The notes under the pieces are model-generated. The model was not told where the DNA came from and made no database searches. It worked only from the letters and a program-made list of their open reading frames with translations. From Rhizobacter sp. (GTDB taxonomy: Bacteria; Pseudomonadota; Gammaproteobacteria; Burkholderiales; Burkholderiaceae), in contig JACMKW010000609.1 of assembly GCA_014379885.1 (NCBI GenBank), positions 1 through 7,870 of the forward strand: DNA of 7,870 nucleotides, read 5' to 3'. The first letter of the stretch is position 1, and every line of letters starts with the position of its first letter. This document shows positions 1 through 6,370 of the stretch, in pieces. The position numbers and the translations under genes were made by a program.

Positions 1-457
1 CACCGCGTACGTGGTCCACCAGGATCGGGTTGCTGCTGCCTTCGTAGATGTGGTCGTGCAGAACCGCGTTGGCTTTGGCGTAACCGGAGCGGTCTTCGGC
101 TTTGGCAAAGCGCGAGGCGGTTCTCAGCGATTCGACCAGCGCGGCGGTTTTTTGCGGCGTGACACGCCGTGCGGCCAGGCGAGCCAATGTGGATTCGATT
201 TCGCACAGCGCCTCCAGCAGCGCGGCCAACTCGGCAGCACTCGGCCGGCGCACATAGATGCCCGAGCGTGGCGCAATGTGCACTAGGCCTTGGGCCGACA
301 ACAGCATCAGCGCTTCACGCACCGGCGTGCGCGAGGCATGGAAGCTCGCAGCCAGGGCCTTTTCGTCGATGGGGCTTCCGGGAGGGCGAGTGCCGGAGAG
401 GATCTCGGCCTCGATGGCGGTGCGGATGCGCTCCTGAATGCTTGTTGTGCGCGTCAT
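1..457 (-). CDS. GntR-family (FadR/FCD subfamily) transcriptional regulator, 3' end cut off by window edge
   Basis: Reading the minus strand from the ATG at 457 gives 152 residues with no stop before the window edge. Residues about 8-70 form a GntR winged helix-turn-helix with the hallmark SRTPVREAL (42-50) followed by LVHIAPRSGIYV. From about residue 75 an FCD-type helical effector domain starts (ELAALLEALCEIES), reaching NAVLHDHIYEGSSNPIL. In FCD regulators the histidine of this last motif (H134 here) is normally a metal ligand and the domain binds small carboxylic acids or fatty acyl-type ligands. Roughly the last third of a usual 220-240 residue protein is missing. No clear Shine-Dalgarno precedes the ATG; an in-frame GTG at 478 is a weaker alternative start. 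It is separated from the gene cluster by 339 bp, so it is probably a separate unit whose target lies outside the window. Family assignment is firm; ligand is unknown. Confidence 0.9.
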   Translation of the reverse strand, partial: MTRTTSIQERIRTAIEAEILSGTRPPGSPIDEKALAASFHASRTPVREALMLLSAQGLVHIAPRSGIYVRRPSAAELAALLEALCEIESTLARLAARRVTPQKTAALVESLRTASRFAKAEDRSGYAKANAVLHDHIYEGSSNPILVDHVRG

Positions 458-466
458 AGGGGCTGG

Positions 467-475
467 AAAATAGCA
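467..475 (-). promoter_or_regulatory. Possible extended -10 element of the GntR-family gene
   Basis: The minus strand reads TGCTATTTT, which fits an extended -10 (TGnTATnnT), only about 10 bp before the ATG at 457. No good -35 lies 17 bp upstream. If used, the transcript would be nearly leaderless, which agrees with the absence of a Shine-Dalgarno sequence. An imperfect 5-5-5 inverted repeat GTCTG-CTGCA-CAGAC lies just upstream at 488-502 and could be a regulator site. This is weak, purely sequence-based evidence. Confidence 0.2.
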
Positions 476-536
476 CACGCGACGCACGTCTGCTGCACAG
501 ACTCAACCCAGTGCTTGTTGGTCACTTGCTCGCTCT

Positions 537-667
537 TGACCAGTGACATGCCGCAGCCAGAGCTCGTTCGCCCTGAGCCTGTCGAAGAGTGCGACCAGCG
601 CTGCGCTGGCTTCGACAGGCTCAGCCCGAACGGAGTGCAGCGGGCGGCTGAGGTATGTCACTAATCA
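537..667. repeat. Imperfect palindromic element (about 131 bp) with nested inverted repeats, MITE/REP-like
   Basis: Outer arms 537-558 and 646-667 pair at 18 of 22 positions, including AGTGACAT (542-549) against ATGTCACT (655-662). Inner arms 565-587 and 610-632 pair at 21 of 23, with the perfect core CTGAGCCTGTCGAAG (573-587) against CTTCGACAGGCTCAG (610-624). The apex contains a third stem, CCAGCG (595-600) / CGCTGG (604-609). A 7-base length difference separates the outer and inner arms on the two sides. The inner core matches a dispersed inverted repeat I associate with environmental beta- and other proteobacteria (recalled, not searched). No transposase is encoded. It could be a non-autonomous mobile repeat, a REP-like sequence or a bidirectional transcript-end structure. 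Confidence 0.75.
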
Positions 668-796
668 GGTGCGCGTCTGAGTCTCTTCGCACTGCTCAGG
701 CTCGCTCAAAGCCTGCCGAGGCGACAACACGCGCCGACGAGCAAGCCCGGAAGAAGCAGCTACGCGAAACGGCATTGCCAAGGATGGGATGACACG

Positions 797-1318
797 CTAC
801 CCGTCAACCGGCTGCGCAGGTGTGTCAAGAATGCGTTGATAGAACGCGAGGTCGAGCCAGCGGCCGAATTTGAAACCCGCTTGGCGGATGGTGCCGGCGT
901 GTTCGAAGCCCAGGTTTTGATGGAGCGCAATGCTGGCCTCGTTGGCAGCATCGATGCCGCCGATCAAGGTGTGCACGTTGCGCTCATATGCCGCAGCCAC
1001 GATGGCCTCCAGCAGCTTGCGGCCCAGGCCCTGGCCGCGGTGATCCTGGTGAACGTAAATCGAGTGCTCCACGCTGTATTTGTAGGCCGGCCAGGCGCGG
1101 AACGTGCCGTAGCTGGCGAAACCGAGCAGTTCGCCCGCATCGTTCTCGAAGCCGACCACCGGGAAGCCGCCTGCGCGCTTGGCAGCGAACCAGCCCACCA
1201 TCGATTCGGGCGTCCGCAGCTTGTAGTCGTACAGCGCGGTGGAGTTGACGATGGCTTCGTTGAAGATGGCCAGGATGGCCGCTGCGTGGCGCTCTTCGGT
1301 GCATGAGACGGGATGCAT
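797..1318 (-). CDS. GNAT N-acetyltransferase, phosphinothricin acetyltransferase/MnaT-like
   Basis: The 173-residue product is a complete single-domain GNAT enzyme expected to move an acetyl group from acetyl-CoA to a small amine, probably an amino acid or amino-acid-like compound, in the cytosol. Residues 83-103 hold the family core: VEHSIYV, then HRGQGLGRKLL with the R/QxxGxG acetyl-CoA loop (R94-G99). E84 in the VEHS motif corresponds to the proposed catalytic glutamate of phosphinothricin acetyltransferases. ANEASIALHQNLGFEHAG (125-142) is the typical C-terminal motif of this group. The ATG at 1318 is chosen because AAGGAG lies five bases upstream (1324-1329) and the length fits the family; the frame stays open to 1660, but that extension lies inside the TetR gene and has no GNAT similarity. 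It follows the TetR gene by 20 bp, so the two are probably co-transcribed. The true substrate cannot be read from sequence; resistance to phosphinothricin is only one possibility. Confidence 0.9.
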   Translation of the reverse strand: MHPVSCTEERHAAAILAIFNEAIVNSTALYDYKLRTPESMVGWFAAKRAGGFPVVGFENDAGELLGFASYGTFRAWPAYKYSVEHSIYVHQDHRGQGLGRKLLEAIVAAAYERNVHTLIGGIDAANEASIALHQNLGFEHAGTIRQAGFKFGRWLDLAFYQRILDTPAQPVDG

Positions 1319-1323
1319 GGCAG

Positions 1324-1329
1324 CTCCTT
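1324..1329 (-). promoter_or_regulatory. Shine-Dalgarno site of the GNAT gene
   Basis: The minus strand has AAGGAG five bases before the ATG at 1318. It is the best ribosome binding site in the window. It decides the GNAT start against the longer open frame that reaches 1660. Confidence 0.8.
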
Positions 1330-1338
1330 GAGGGGCCT

Positions 1339-1971
1339 TCAGCCTTTGCGGGCCAGGCCGTTCAACACCATGTCGATGTATTGCTCTACCACCTGCACGG
1401 CCGTGAAGCGCCCGCCGGGCTTGTGCCAGCGCGGCAGGTGGCCCAGCCCGGAAAGCAGCAAGCGGGTGGCCAGGGCGGGGTCGATGTCGCGCAGTTTGCC
1501 TTGTGCCACCGCATCGCTCACACACTGGCGCAGCAAACGTTCGAAGCGGTCTCGCAGTGGCACCACGGCCTGCCGTTGAACGGGGTCGAAGTTCGACCAG
1601 AAGGTGTTTGACGAACTGTTCCACCCGGAACGATCCGCATCGATCCGCTCGGCGCTGCACAGCAGGAAGGCGCGGATCTTGGCGATCGGCTCGTCGGCCT
1701 CGGCGACGGCTTGCGTCACACGTTCAACCAGCGACGTCATGCGCCCGAGGACCACGCGCTGGAACAGCGTCTTCTTTTCGGGAAACCAGTAGTACAGCGC
1801 GGCCTTGGTGATTCCGGCGGTCTCGGCGATGTCGCGCAACGAGGTGCCTTCATAACCCTTGCGCGCGAACAGGTCGGCGGCAATGGTGATGAGCTGCTCT
1901 TCGCGCAGCCCGCCCTCCATCGGCACGGCGGCGGCGCTCTTTTTTGCGGGGGGCGGTTTGGCTGTTGGCAT
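1339..1971 (-). CDS. TetR/AcrR-family transcriptional regulator
   Basis: The product is about 210 residues. A TetR N-terminal DNA-binding domain covers about residues 23-70: EEQLITIAADLFARKGYEG, then the helix-turn-helix TSLRDIAETAGITKAALYYWF and the usual FPEKKTLF. The rest is a mostly helical ligand-binding domain with no sequence fingerprint of ligand. The first 20 residues are a Pro/Lys/Ala-rich tail. I chose the ATG at 1971; an in-frame ATG at 2019 (16 residues longer) would leave only 14 bp after the upstream crotonase gene and is equally possible, as neither start has a clear Shine-Dalgarno. Its position inside the esterase/CoA-transferase/crotonase cluster suggests it represses that cluster, responding to the substrate or an acyl-CoA intermediate, with the palindrome at 6354-6369 as a candidate operator. 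That link is inference. Confidence 0.92.
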   Translation of the reverse strand: MPTAKPPPAKKSAAAVPMEGGLREEQLITIAADLFARKGYEGTSLRDIAETAGITKAALYYWFPEKKTLFQRVVLGRMTSLVERVTQAVAEADEPIAKIRAFLLCSAERIDADRSGWNSSSNTFWSNFDPVQRQAVVPLRDRFERLLRQCVSDAVAQGKLRDIDPALATRLLLSGLGHLPRWHKPGGRFTAVQVVEQYIDMVLNGLARKG

Positions 1972-2033
1972 GGTGCGGGCGTGAAAGCGCGCCGATGATA
2001 TGCCAACGCTTTGCGCCATCGGCCGCGCGGTTT

Positions 2034-2777
2034 TCAGCGCCCGGTGAAGCGAGCGGGCCGTTTGGCGGCCCAGGCGGCCGCGCCTTCTTTCAGGTCGGCC
2101 GACTGCGCGGCGCGGGTGATGTCGCGCTGCAGCTCGGTCGGGTCGAGCACACCCCGGGCCATGCGTGTGAGGTGCTTTTTCATGCCCAGAAGGGCCAGCG
2201 GCGCCATGCCGGCCAGCGTGTCGGTGAGCTGGTCGGCGGTGGTAGCGAGATCGTCACTGTCGACCAGGTGGGTCAGGAAGCCGCAGGCGTGCATCTCTAC
2301 GGCGTCGATCTTCTCCGCAGTGAGGAACAGCCGCTTGGCCATGTTGATGCCCAGCCGGCTCACATAGCGCTCCAGCCCGCGCTGGTAGAAGTGCAGGCCC
2401 AGGCGAGCTGCCGGCATGAACATGTCGACATTGCGCGAGCCGATGCGAAAGTCGCAGGCCAACGCCAGATCGGTGGCGCCGCCGTAAGCGCCGCCTTGCA
2501 ACACGGCGATGGTCACCGGGCGCGCGTCTTCGAAGGCATCGACCATCTGGTCGAAGCTCACGCTGCGCTTCTTGCCGATCTGGCCGATGTCGGCGCCGCT
2601 GCAGAAGTATTTGCCCTCGGCTCGCAGGCGCAGCACCAGCACCTCGCTGCGGGCGTTGACGGTGTCCACATGCTCGGCCAGCGCGACCAGATCGTCGGGG
2701 TCGAGCCGGTTGGCCTGGCGCGGGCGGTTCAGTGTGATGGTGGCAACGTGGTCGTCGATCGTGAGTTGGGGTGTCAT
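2034..2777 (-). CDS. Crotonase-superfamily protein (annotated class: enoyl-CoA hydratase/isomerase), atypical active site
   Basis: The 247-residue product has the complete crotonase fold: the CoA-binding and oxyanion-hole segments FCSGADIGQI (58-67) and GGAYGGATDLALACDF (95-110), then MPAARLGLHF (121-130) and a C-terminal helical region ending KRPARFTGR. Aligned by eye with rat mitochondrial enoyl-CoA hydratase, the position of Glu144 is Asp103 and that of Glu164 is Ala123, so the standard two-glutamate hydratase site is not present. Isomerase, decarboxylase, hydrolase or another crotonase reaction is possible. The ATG at 2777 is preceded by GGAG two bases upstream and begins 10 bp after the previous crotonase gene; the same frame is open up to 3200, but that part is antisense-like shadow of the neighbour and not crotonase sequence. 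Together with the neighbour it probably acts on an acyl-CoA made by the CoA-transferase. Confidence 0.9.
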   Translation of the reverse strand: MTPQLTIDDHVATITLNRPRQANRLDPDDLVALAEHVDTVNARSEVLVLRLRAEGKYFCSGADIGQIGKKRSVSFDQMVDAFEDARPVTIAVLQGGAYGGATDLALACDFRIGSRNVDMFMPAARLGLHFYQRGLERYVSRLGINMAKRLFLTAEKIDAVEMHACGFLTHLVDSDDLATTADQLTDTLAGMAPLALLGMKKHLTRMARGVLDPTELQRDITRAAQSADLKEGAAAWAAKRPARFTGR

Positions 2778-2787
2778 GTCTCCAACT

Positions 2788-3582
2788 CTAGCGGCCCTTG
2801 AACTCCGGCGGGCGCTTCTCACTGAAGGCGCGGCGACCCTCGGCGTAGTCTTCGCTGTTGAAACACGCGTCGACCAGCGCAGCCACCTCGGCCGCGTCGG
2901 TGCGAGAGTAACGCTCGAAGGTGTTGATCGCTGCCTTGGCGGCATGCACGGTGAGTGGTGCGTTGCGGGCGATTGCCGCGGCATAGCTGCGCACACGGGC
3001 TTCGAGTTCGTCTTCACCCACCACGAAGTTGACCAGGCCCATGCGCAATGCTTCTTCGGCCTGCATGAAGCGGGCGCTGAACAAGATGTCGCGTGCGTTC
3101 GACGGGCCGACCAGGCGGGCCAGGGCCGCCACGCCGGCGTACTCGTAGCCCAGGCCCAGCTTGGCGGCCGGGATGCCGAAGGTGGAGCCGGTGGTGGCAA
3201 AGCGCACGTCGGCGCTCAACGACACGGCCAGCCCGCCGCCGATGCAAAAGCCCTGGATCATCGCGATGAGCGGTTTGTCGAGCCTGCCAAGCCAAGCGCG
3301 GCCACGCTCGGCGATCTCGCCGTACTGCTTGCGCTGTTCGGCGTTGGCGCGGTGCTGGTCGAACTCGGAAATGTCAGCGCCCGACGCGAAGGCCTTGCCG
3401 CCTGCGCCCTTGAGCACCACCACGCGCACGCTGTCGTCTTCTTGAAAGGCTTGCAGCACTTCGCCCAGGCCTTGCCACATCTCCAGCGAGATGGCGTTGC
3501 GGCGCTCAGGGTTGTTGAAGGTGAGCCAGCCGATGCCTTGGTCGACGTGGGCGAGCAGCTTTTCGGTTTTGAGTTGGATCAT
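2788..3582 (-). CDS. Crotonase-superfamily protein (enoyl-CoA hydratase/isomerase class) lacking both catalytic glutamates
   Basis: The 264-residue product is a full-length crotonase: FNNPERRNAISLEM near residues 22-35, oxyanion and CoA-binding motif FASGADISEF (65-74), GFCIGGGLAVSLSAD (111-125), FGIPAAKLGLGYEYAG (135-150) and the C-terminal SEKRPPEFKGR. In rat enoyl-CoA hydratase the glutamates Glu144 and Glu164 add water; the aligned positions here are Ala119 and Ala139. The oxyanion hole is intact, so CoA thioester binding is expected but simple hydration is not. It differs strongly from the adjacent crotonase, so this is not a recent duplication. The start ATG at 3582 overlaps the stop of the CoA-transferase gene in an ATGA, which indicates translational coupling. 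Known crotonase relatives with such changes include decarboxylases, hydrolases and C-C bond enzymes; which applies cannot be told from sequence. Confidence 0.92.
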   Translation of the reverse strand: MIQLKTEKLLAHVDQGIGWLTFNNPERRNAISLEMWQGLGEVLQAFQEDDSVRVVVLKGAGGKAFASGADISEFDQHRANAEQRKQYGEIAERGRAWLGRLDKPLIAMIQGFCIGGGLAVSLSADVRFATTGSTFGIPAAKLGLGYEYAGVAALARLVGPSNARDILFSARFMQAEEALRMGLVNFVVGEDELEARVRSYAAAIARNAPLTVHAAKAAINTFERYSRTDAAEVAALVDACFNSEDYAEGRRAFSEKRPPEFKGR

Positions 3583-4769
3583 GCAATCGCCCCTTGTTCT
3601 CTCAGTTGTTCGATGGCCGCGTCGCCGTAACCGAATTCACGCAACACATCCAAGGTGTTCTCCCCCGCATCCGGGGCGGCGTGGTGAAACGCCGCAGGGT
3701 GCGGAAAGCGCGACAGGTTGATCGGCGAGCGCACCAGGTTCACGTCACCCAGCTCACGGTGCGGGGCCGGGCGTGTCATGCGCAAGTGCTGGGTTTGCGG
3801 GTCTTCGAAGGCCTGGCCGATGTCGTTGATCGGGCCGCAGGGCACGCCCACGGCGTTCAGCCGCTCCACCAGGTCTTGTGTGCTGAAGTGCTTGGTCAGC
3901 GTGTTCACGTCGGTGTTGAGCTTGAGCTTGTGGCGAACGCGTGAACGCACGTCTACGTAGTCAGGGTCGTTGAAGAGGTCGTCGGCGCCCAGCGTCTTGC
4001 ACAGGTTGCCCCACATCTTCTGCGTGCTCGCAGCCAGGTTGACGAGGCCATCGCTCGACTCGAACACCCCCATCGGCACGGCCAGCGGGTGGAAGTTGCC
4101 TTGCTGTGCCGGCACTTCCTTGCTCATGGTGTAGCGCGCGCCTTGAAAGTCGAGCTTGTTGAGCATCGATTCGAGCAGCGAGGTGTGCACCCATTGGCCC
4201 TCGCCCGTGTGCTCGCGGTGCAGCAGCGCGAGCAGGATGCCCTGGCCGAGGAACATGCCGGCCGAGGTGTCTGATACCGCAATGCCCGCTCGCATGGGGC
4301 CCTTGCCCGGCTCGCCGGTGATGGACATGAGGCCCGACATGCCTTGCACGATTTGATCGACCCCTGGGCGGTCGCGGTAGGGGCCGTCTTGCCCGAAACC
4401 CGAGATGCTCGCGAGGATGATGCGCGGGTTGATGGCTTTGAGCTGCTCGTAGTCGAGCCCCAGGCGCGTCTTCACGTCGGCGCGAAAGTTCTCCACCACC
4501 ACGTCGGCGCGGGTCACCAGGCTGCGCAGCAACTCGATGCCTTGCGGGTGCTTCAAGTCGATGCACAGGCTGCGTTTGTTGCGATGCAGGTTTTGTTCGT
4601 CGGCGCTGCGGCGCAGCGCACCGGTGATGTTGCCGCTGCTCTGCTTGGGTGGCTGCTCGATGCGGATGACTCGTGCTCCCCAATCGGCAAGCAGCCGCAC
4701 GGCGGTCGGGCCGGCGCGGGCGATGGTGAGGTCGAGCACGGTGTAGCGCGACAAGGGCATGGTGTTCAT
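3579..4769 (-). CDS. Class III CoA-transferase (CaiB/BaiF family)
   Basis: The 396-residue product is of normal length for formyl-CoA transferase-type enzymes, which move CoA from a donor acyl-CoA to a carboxylic acid through an enzyme-bound mixed anhydride. The N-terminal segment reads VLDLTIARAGPTAVRLLADWGARVIRIEQP (11-40), followed by NKRSLCIDLKHPQG (64-77), VVVENFRADV (90-99) and SISGFGQDGPY (121-131). Asp167 in AVSDTSAGMF aligns with the catalytic Asp169 of Oxalobacter formyl-CoA transferase. The C-terminal GVPCGPIND (308-316) is also typical. Start: ATG at 4769, with a second ATG three codons later at 4760; the ribosome site is weak in both cases. The open frame upstream to 4976 lies within the esterase gene and shows no family similarity. 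It sits 22 bp after the esterase gene and overlaps the following crotonase by 4 bp. CoA donor and acceptor are unknown. Confidence 0.95.
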   Translation of the reverse strand: MNTMPLSRYTVLDLTIARAGPTAVRLLADWGARVIRIEQPPKQSSGNITGALRRSADEQNLHRNKRSLCIDLKHPQGIELLRSLVTRADVVVENFRADVKTRLGLDYEQLKAINPRIILASISGFGQDGPYRDRPGVDQIVQGMSGLMSITGEPGKGPMRAGIAVSDTSAGMFLGQGILLALLHREHTGEGQWVHTSLLESMLNKLDFQGARYTMSKEVPAQQGNFHPLAVPMGVFESSDGLVNLAASTQKMWGNLCKTLGADDLFNDPDYVDVRSRVRHKLKLNTDVNTLTKHFSTQDLVERLNAVGVPCGPINDIGQAFEDPQTQHLRMTRPAPHRELGDVNLVRSPINLSRFPHPAAFHHAAPDAGENTLDVLREFGYGDAAIEQLREQGAIA

Positions 4770-4791
4770 GGTCGGTCTCGTTTCGCGCAGT

Positions 4792-6345
4792 TCAGCGTGC
4801 ATACAGCGAGCTGCCGGGGTGGAAGGCCGGCACCTGGCCGATGGCCACACGCTCGGCACCGCGCGGGTCGTTGACCACCTGGCTGTCGGCGGCGAAGACC
4901 ATGGTGGCGCGTGTGTCGAGCGAGTAAGTGGGCCACGCCGGCAAGTCATCGTGCTGGGGGTTGCCGGTGCGGGCAAACTGCGCCCAGGCTTTCATCATCT
5001 GGCGCTCCAGGCGTGGCAGCTCGGGCCCATCGCCGGTGAAGGCGCTGGCGAGCGCGACCTGGCCGAAGACGAACGGAATCTCCGCGGTGTGCGGCGACAT
5101 GAACTTACCACCCAGCGCCGGGCTCTCCCACGCAAACTCGTACGCGTAGACCGGTGCCGTGCCCTGCTTCACCTTTTGCTCGGCACCGGTGATGTTGTTC
5201 AGGCGGTAGAGGTAGTCGGTGGCGATGTAGGCGAGCAGCACGTGGCCAGGAGCGCCGGGGTGCTGGGCCTGGTAGACGGCAAGCAAGGCGTCGGTGCCTG
5301 CATCGTCGAGCCGCAGGAAACGCTGGATGCGCCGCCGTGCGTCGTCACCATCCACAGTGAAGTTGGTCGGGTCGGCCGCGAGAAAGAACGTGGCCTCGGT
5401 GCGTGTGTGGCCGATCATCAACGGCACGCCGGCCGACACCTCGGGTGCATTCGGATGGAACGGGTGGCGCTTGAGCGTGCGGCCATCGATCACCGGGCGG
5501 AAACTGTCTTGCCCGTGGCTCGCTGCAACCACCGACTGCATGGCGTGCAGCAGGCTCTCGGCCGGCACCGCTTGCAGCGCGGCGAAATCGCCTTCGGGCA
5601 GCTCCAGCTTCTTGAAGAGCTTGCGGGTGGCCTCTTCACACTCCTCGCGCGGCTGCACCCGAAAGCCTGAGGACGAGCTCTGCACGATGGCGCGGTGGAA
5701 GAGACCTTGCGCCTCTTGCATCGCCATCAGGATGGCGACCTTTGCGCCGCCGCCCGACTGGCCGAAGATGGTCACGCAGTTGGGGTCACCACCAAAGCGC
5801 GCGATGTTGTCGCGCACCCATTGCAGCGCGGCCACGAGATCGAGCATGCCGGCGTTGCCGGCGTCGGCAAAGCGTGGGTCGCTGCCTTGCAGTGGACACA
5901 GGTAGCCGAAGAGGTTGAGCCGGTGGTTCACGGTGACCAGCACCACGTCTTCACGCTGCGTGAGCGGGCCGCCCTCGTACACGGCCGAGCTGCCCGAGCC
6001 GAGCGCAAACGCGCCGCCGTGCAGGTAGACCATCACCGGGCGCTTGGCAGCGTCGGCCGCGGGTGTGTCGACATTGAGCACCAGGCAGTCTTCGCCCAAA
6101 GGCGCTTCGCTGGCGAGCCACTGAAAGACGCGGGTGCGCGGCGTCACGATCTGCGGGCAGCTTTGGCCATAGGCCGTGGTCTCGCGCACATCGCTCCAGG
6201 GCGTGACGGGCTGGGGCGGCAAGAAGCGGTGGGCGCCGGCGGTGCTGGCCGCGTAAGGAATGCCGCGGAAGCAAAGCCCGCCGGTCGCGCGGCTGCTGCC
6301 GCGCACTCGGCCGAGGGTGGTCTCGACGAGGGTGGAATTTGTCAT
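4792..6345 (-). CDS. Type-B carboxylesterase (COesterase, alpha/beta hydrolase)
   Basis: The 517-residue product is full length for this family, which hydrolyses carboxylic esters with a Ser-Glu-His triad. Visible landmarks are FRGIPYA (26-32), the EDCLVLNV motif (85-92), oxyanion hole HGGAF (109-113), nucleophile elbow GQSGGG with Ser197, the acid Glu317 in HTRTEATFF, and His419 in MSPHTAEIPFVFG. The elbow GQSGGG is a known variant of the commoner GESAGG. There is no N-terminal signal peptide or membrane segment, so the enzyme should be cytosolic. The start at 6345 has a short AAGG two bases upstream and the N-terminus TTLGRVRG is where the family begins. It is the first gene of the second transcription unit, directly behind a promoter-like region with a 16-bp palindrome. 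Its place before a CoA-transferase suggests it releases an acid that is then CoA-activated. The substrate is unknown. Confidence 0.95.
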   Translation of the reverse strand: MTNSTLVETTLGRVRGSSRATGGLCFRGIPYAASTAGAHRFLPPQPVTPWSDVRETTAYGQSCPQIVTPRTRVFQWLASEAPLGEDCLVLNVDTPAADAAKRPVMVYLHGGAFALGSGSSAVYEGGPLTQREDVVLVTVNHRLNLFGYLCPLQGSDPRFADAGNAGMLDLVAALQWVRDNIARFGGDPNCVTIFGQSGGGAKVAILMAMQEAQGLFHRAIVQSSSSGFRVQPREECEEATRKLFKKLELPEGDFAALQAVPAESLLHAMQSVVAASHGQDSFRPVIDGRTLKRHPFHPNAPEVSAGVPLMIGHTRTEATFFLAADPTNFTVDGDDARRRIQRFLRLDDAGTDALLAVYQAQHPGAPGHVLLAYIATDYLYRLNNITGAEQKVKQGTAPVYAYEFAWESPALGGKFMSPHTAEIPFVFGQVALASAFTGDGPELPRLERQMMKAWAQFARTGNPQHDDLPAWPTYSLDTRATMVFAADSQVVNDPRGAERVAIGQVPAFHPGSSLYAR

Positions 6346-6353
6346 GGCCTTGA

Positions 6354-6369
6354 ATCAGATATATCTGAT
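6354..6369. promoter_or_regulatory. Perfect 16-bp palindrome, candidate operator of the esterase operon
   Basis: ATCAGATATATCTGAT is its own reverse complement over all 16 bases and lies 9-24 bp upstream of the esterase ATG. It is markedly AT-rich in an otherwise GC-rich region. It covers the predicted transcription start and early leader, the classical place for a repressor site. The TetR regulator in the same operon is the nearest candidate, but MarR- or GntR-type proteins also use such sites. Confidence 0.65.
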
Positions 6370-6370
6370 A

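Larger units (their letters stand above)
458..796. other. Gene-free stretch between GNAT gene and GntR regulator
   Basis: No credible coding region is found here in any frame; short open frames have no recognisable motif. The main content is the large palindromic element at 537-667. Between 668 and 796 I see only a small hairpin CAGGCT (697-702) / AGCCTG (710-715) with a 7-base loop. It lies downstream of the GNAT stop but lacks a following T run, so it is not a convincing intrinsic terminator. Positions 458-536 hold the probable control region of the GntR-family gene. Confidence 0.6.

Noticed and set aside
521..547. Small inverted repeat GTCACT (521-526) / AGTGAC (542-547)
   Set aside because: AGTGAC is better explained as part of the larger arm pairing with 655-662; the 6-bp match alone is not significant.
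697..715. Hairpin CAGGCT/AGCCTG as an intrinsic terminator of the GNAT transcript
   Set aside because: The stem is only 6 bp and no T run follows on the minus strand, so Rho-independent termination is not supported.
696..725. Possible degenerate further copy of the CTGAGCCTGTCGAAG repeat
   Set aside because: Only about a dozen scattered bases match (AGCCTGCCGAGG against AGCCTGTCGAAG); too weak to separate from chance.
1319..1660. N-terminal extension of the GNAT gene to 1660
   Set aside because: The extension is an out-of-frame reading of the TetR gene; a strong AAGGAG precedes the internal ATG at 1318, which fits the family N-terminus.
2778..3200. N-terminal extension of the second crotonase to 3200, as if a fused double crotonase
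   Set aside because: The extension is a frame-shifted reading of the neighbouring crotonase gene, not crotonase sequence; the ATG at 2777 has GGAG upstream and gives the normal length.
1944..3630. Overlapping plus-strand open frames opposite the crotonase genes (1944-2801 and 2509-3630)
   Set aside because: Their translations show no conserved motif and they lie opposite two well-supported crotonase genes.
4770..4976. N-terminal extension of the CoA-transferase to 4976
   Set aside because: The extra residues overlap the esterase C-terminus in another frame and have no CaiB-family similarity; homologues begin near the ATG at 4769.
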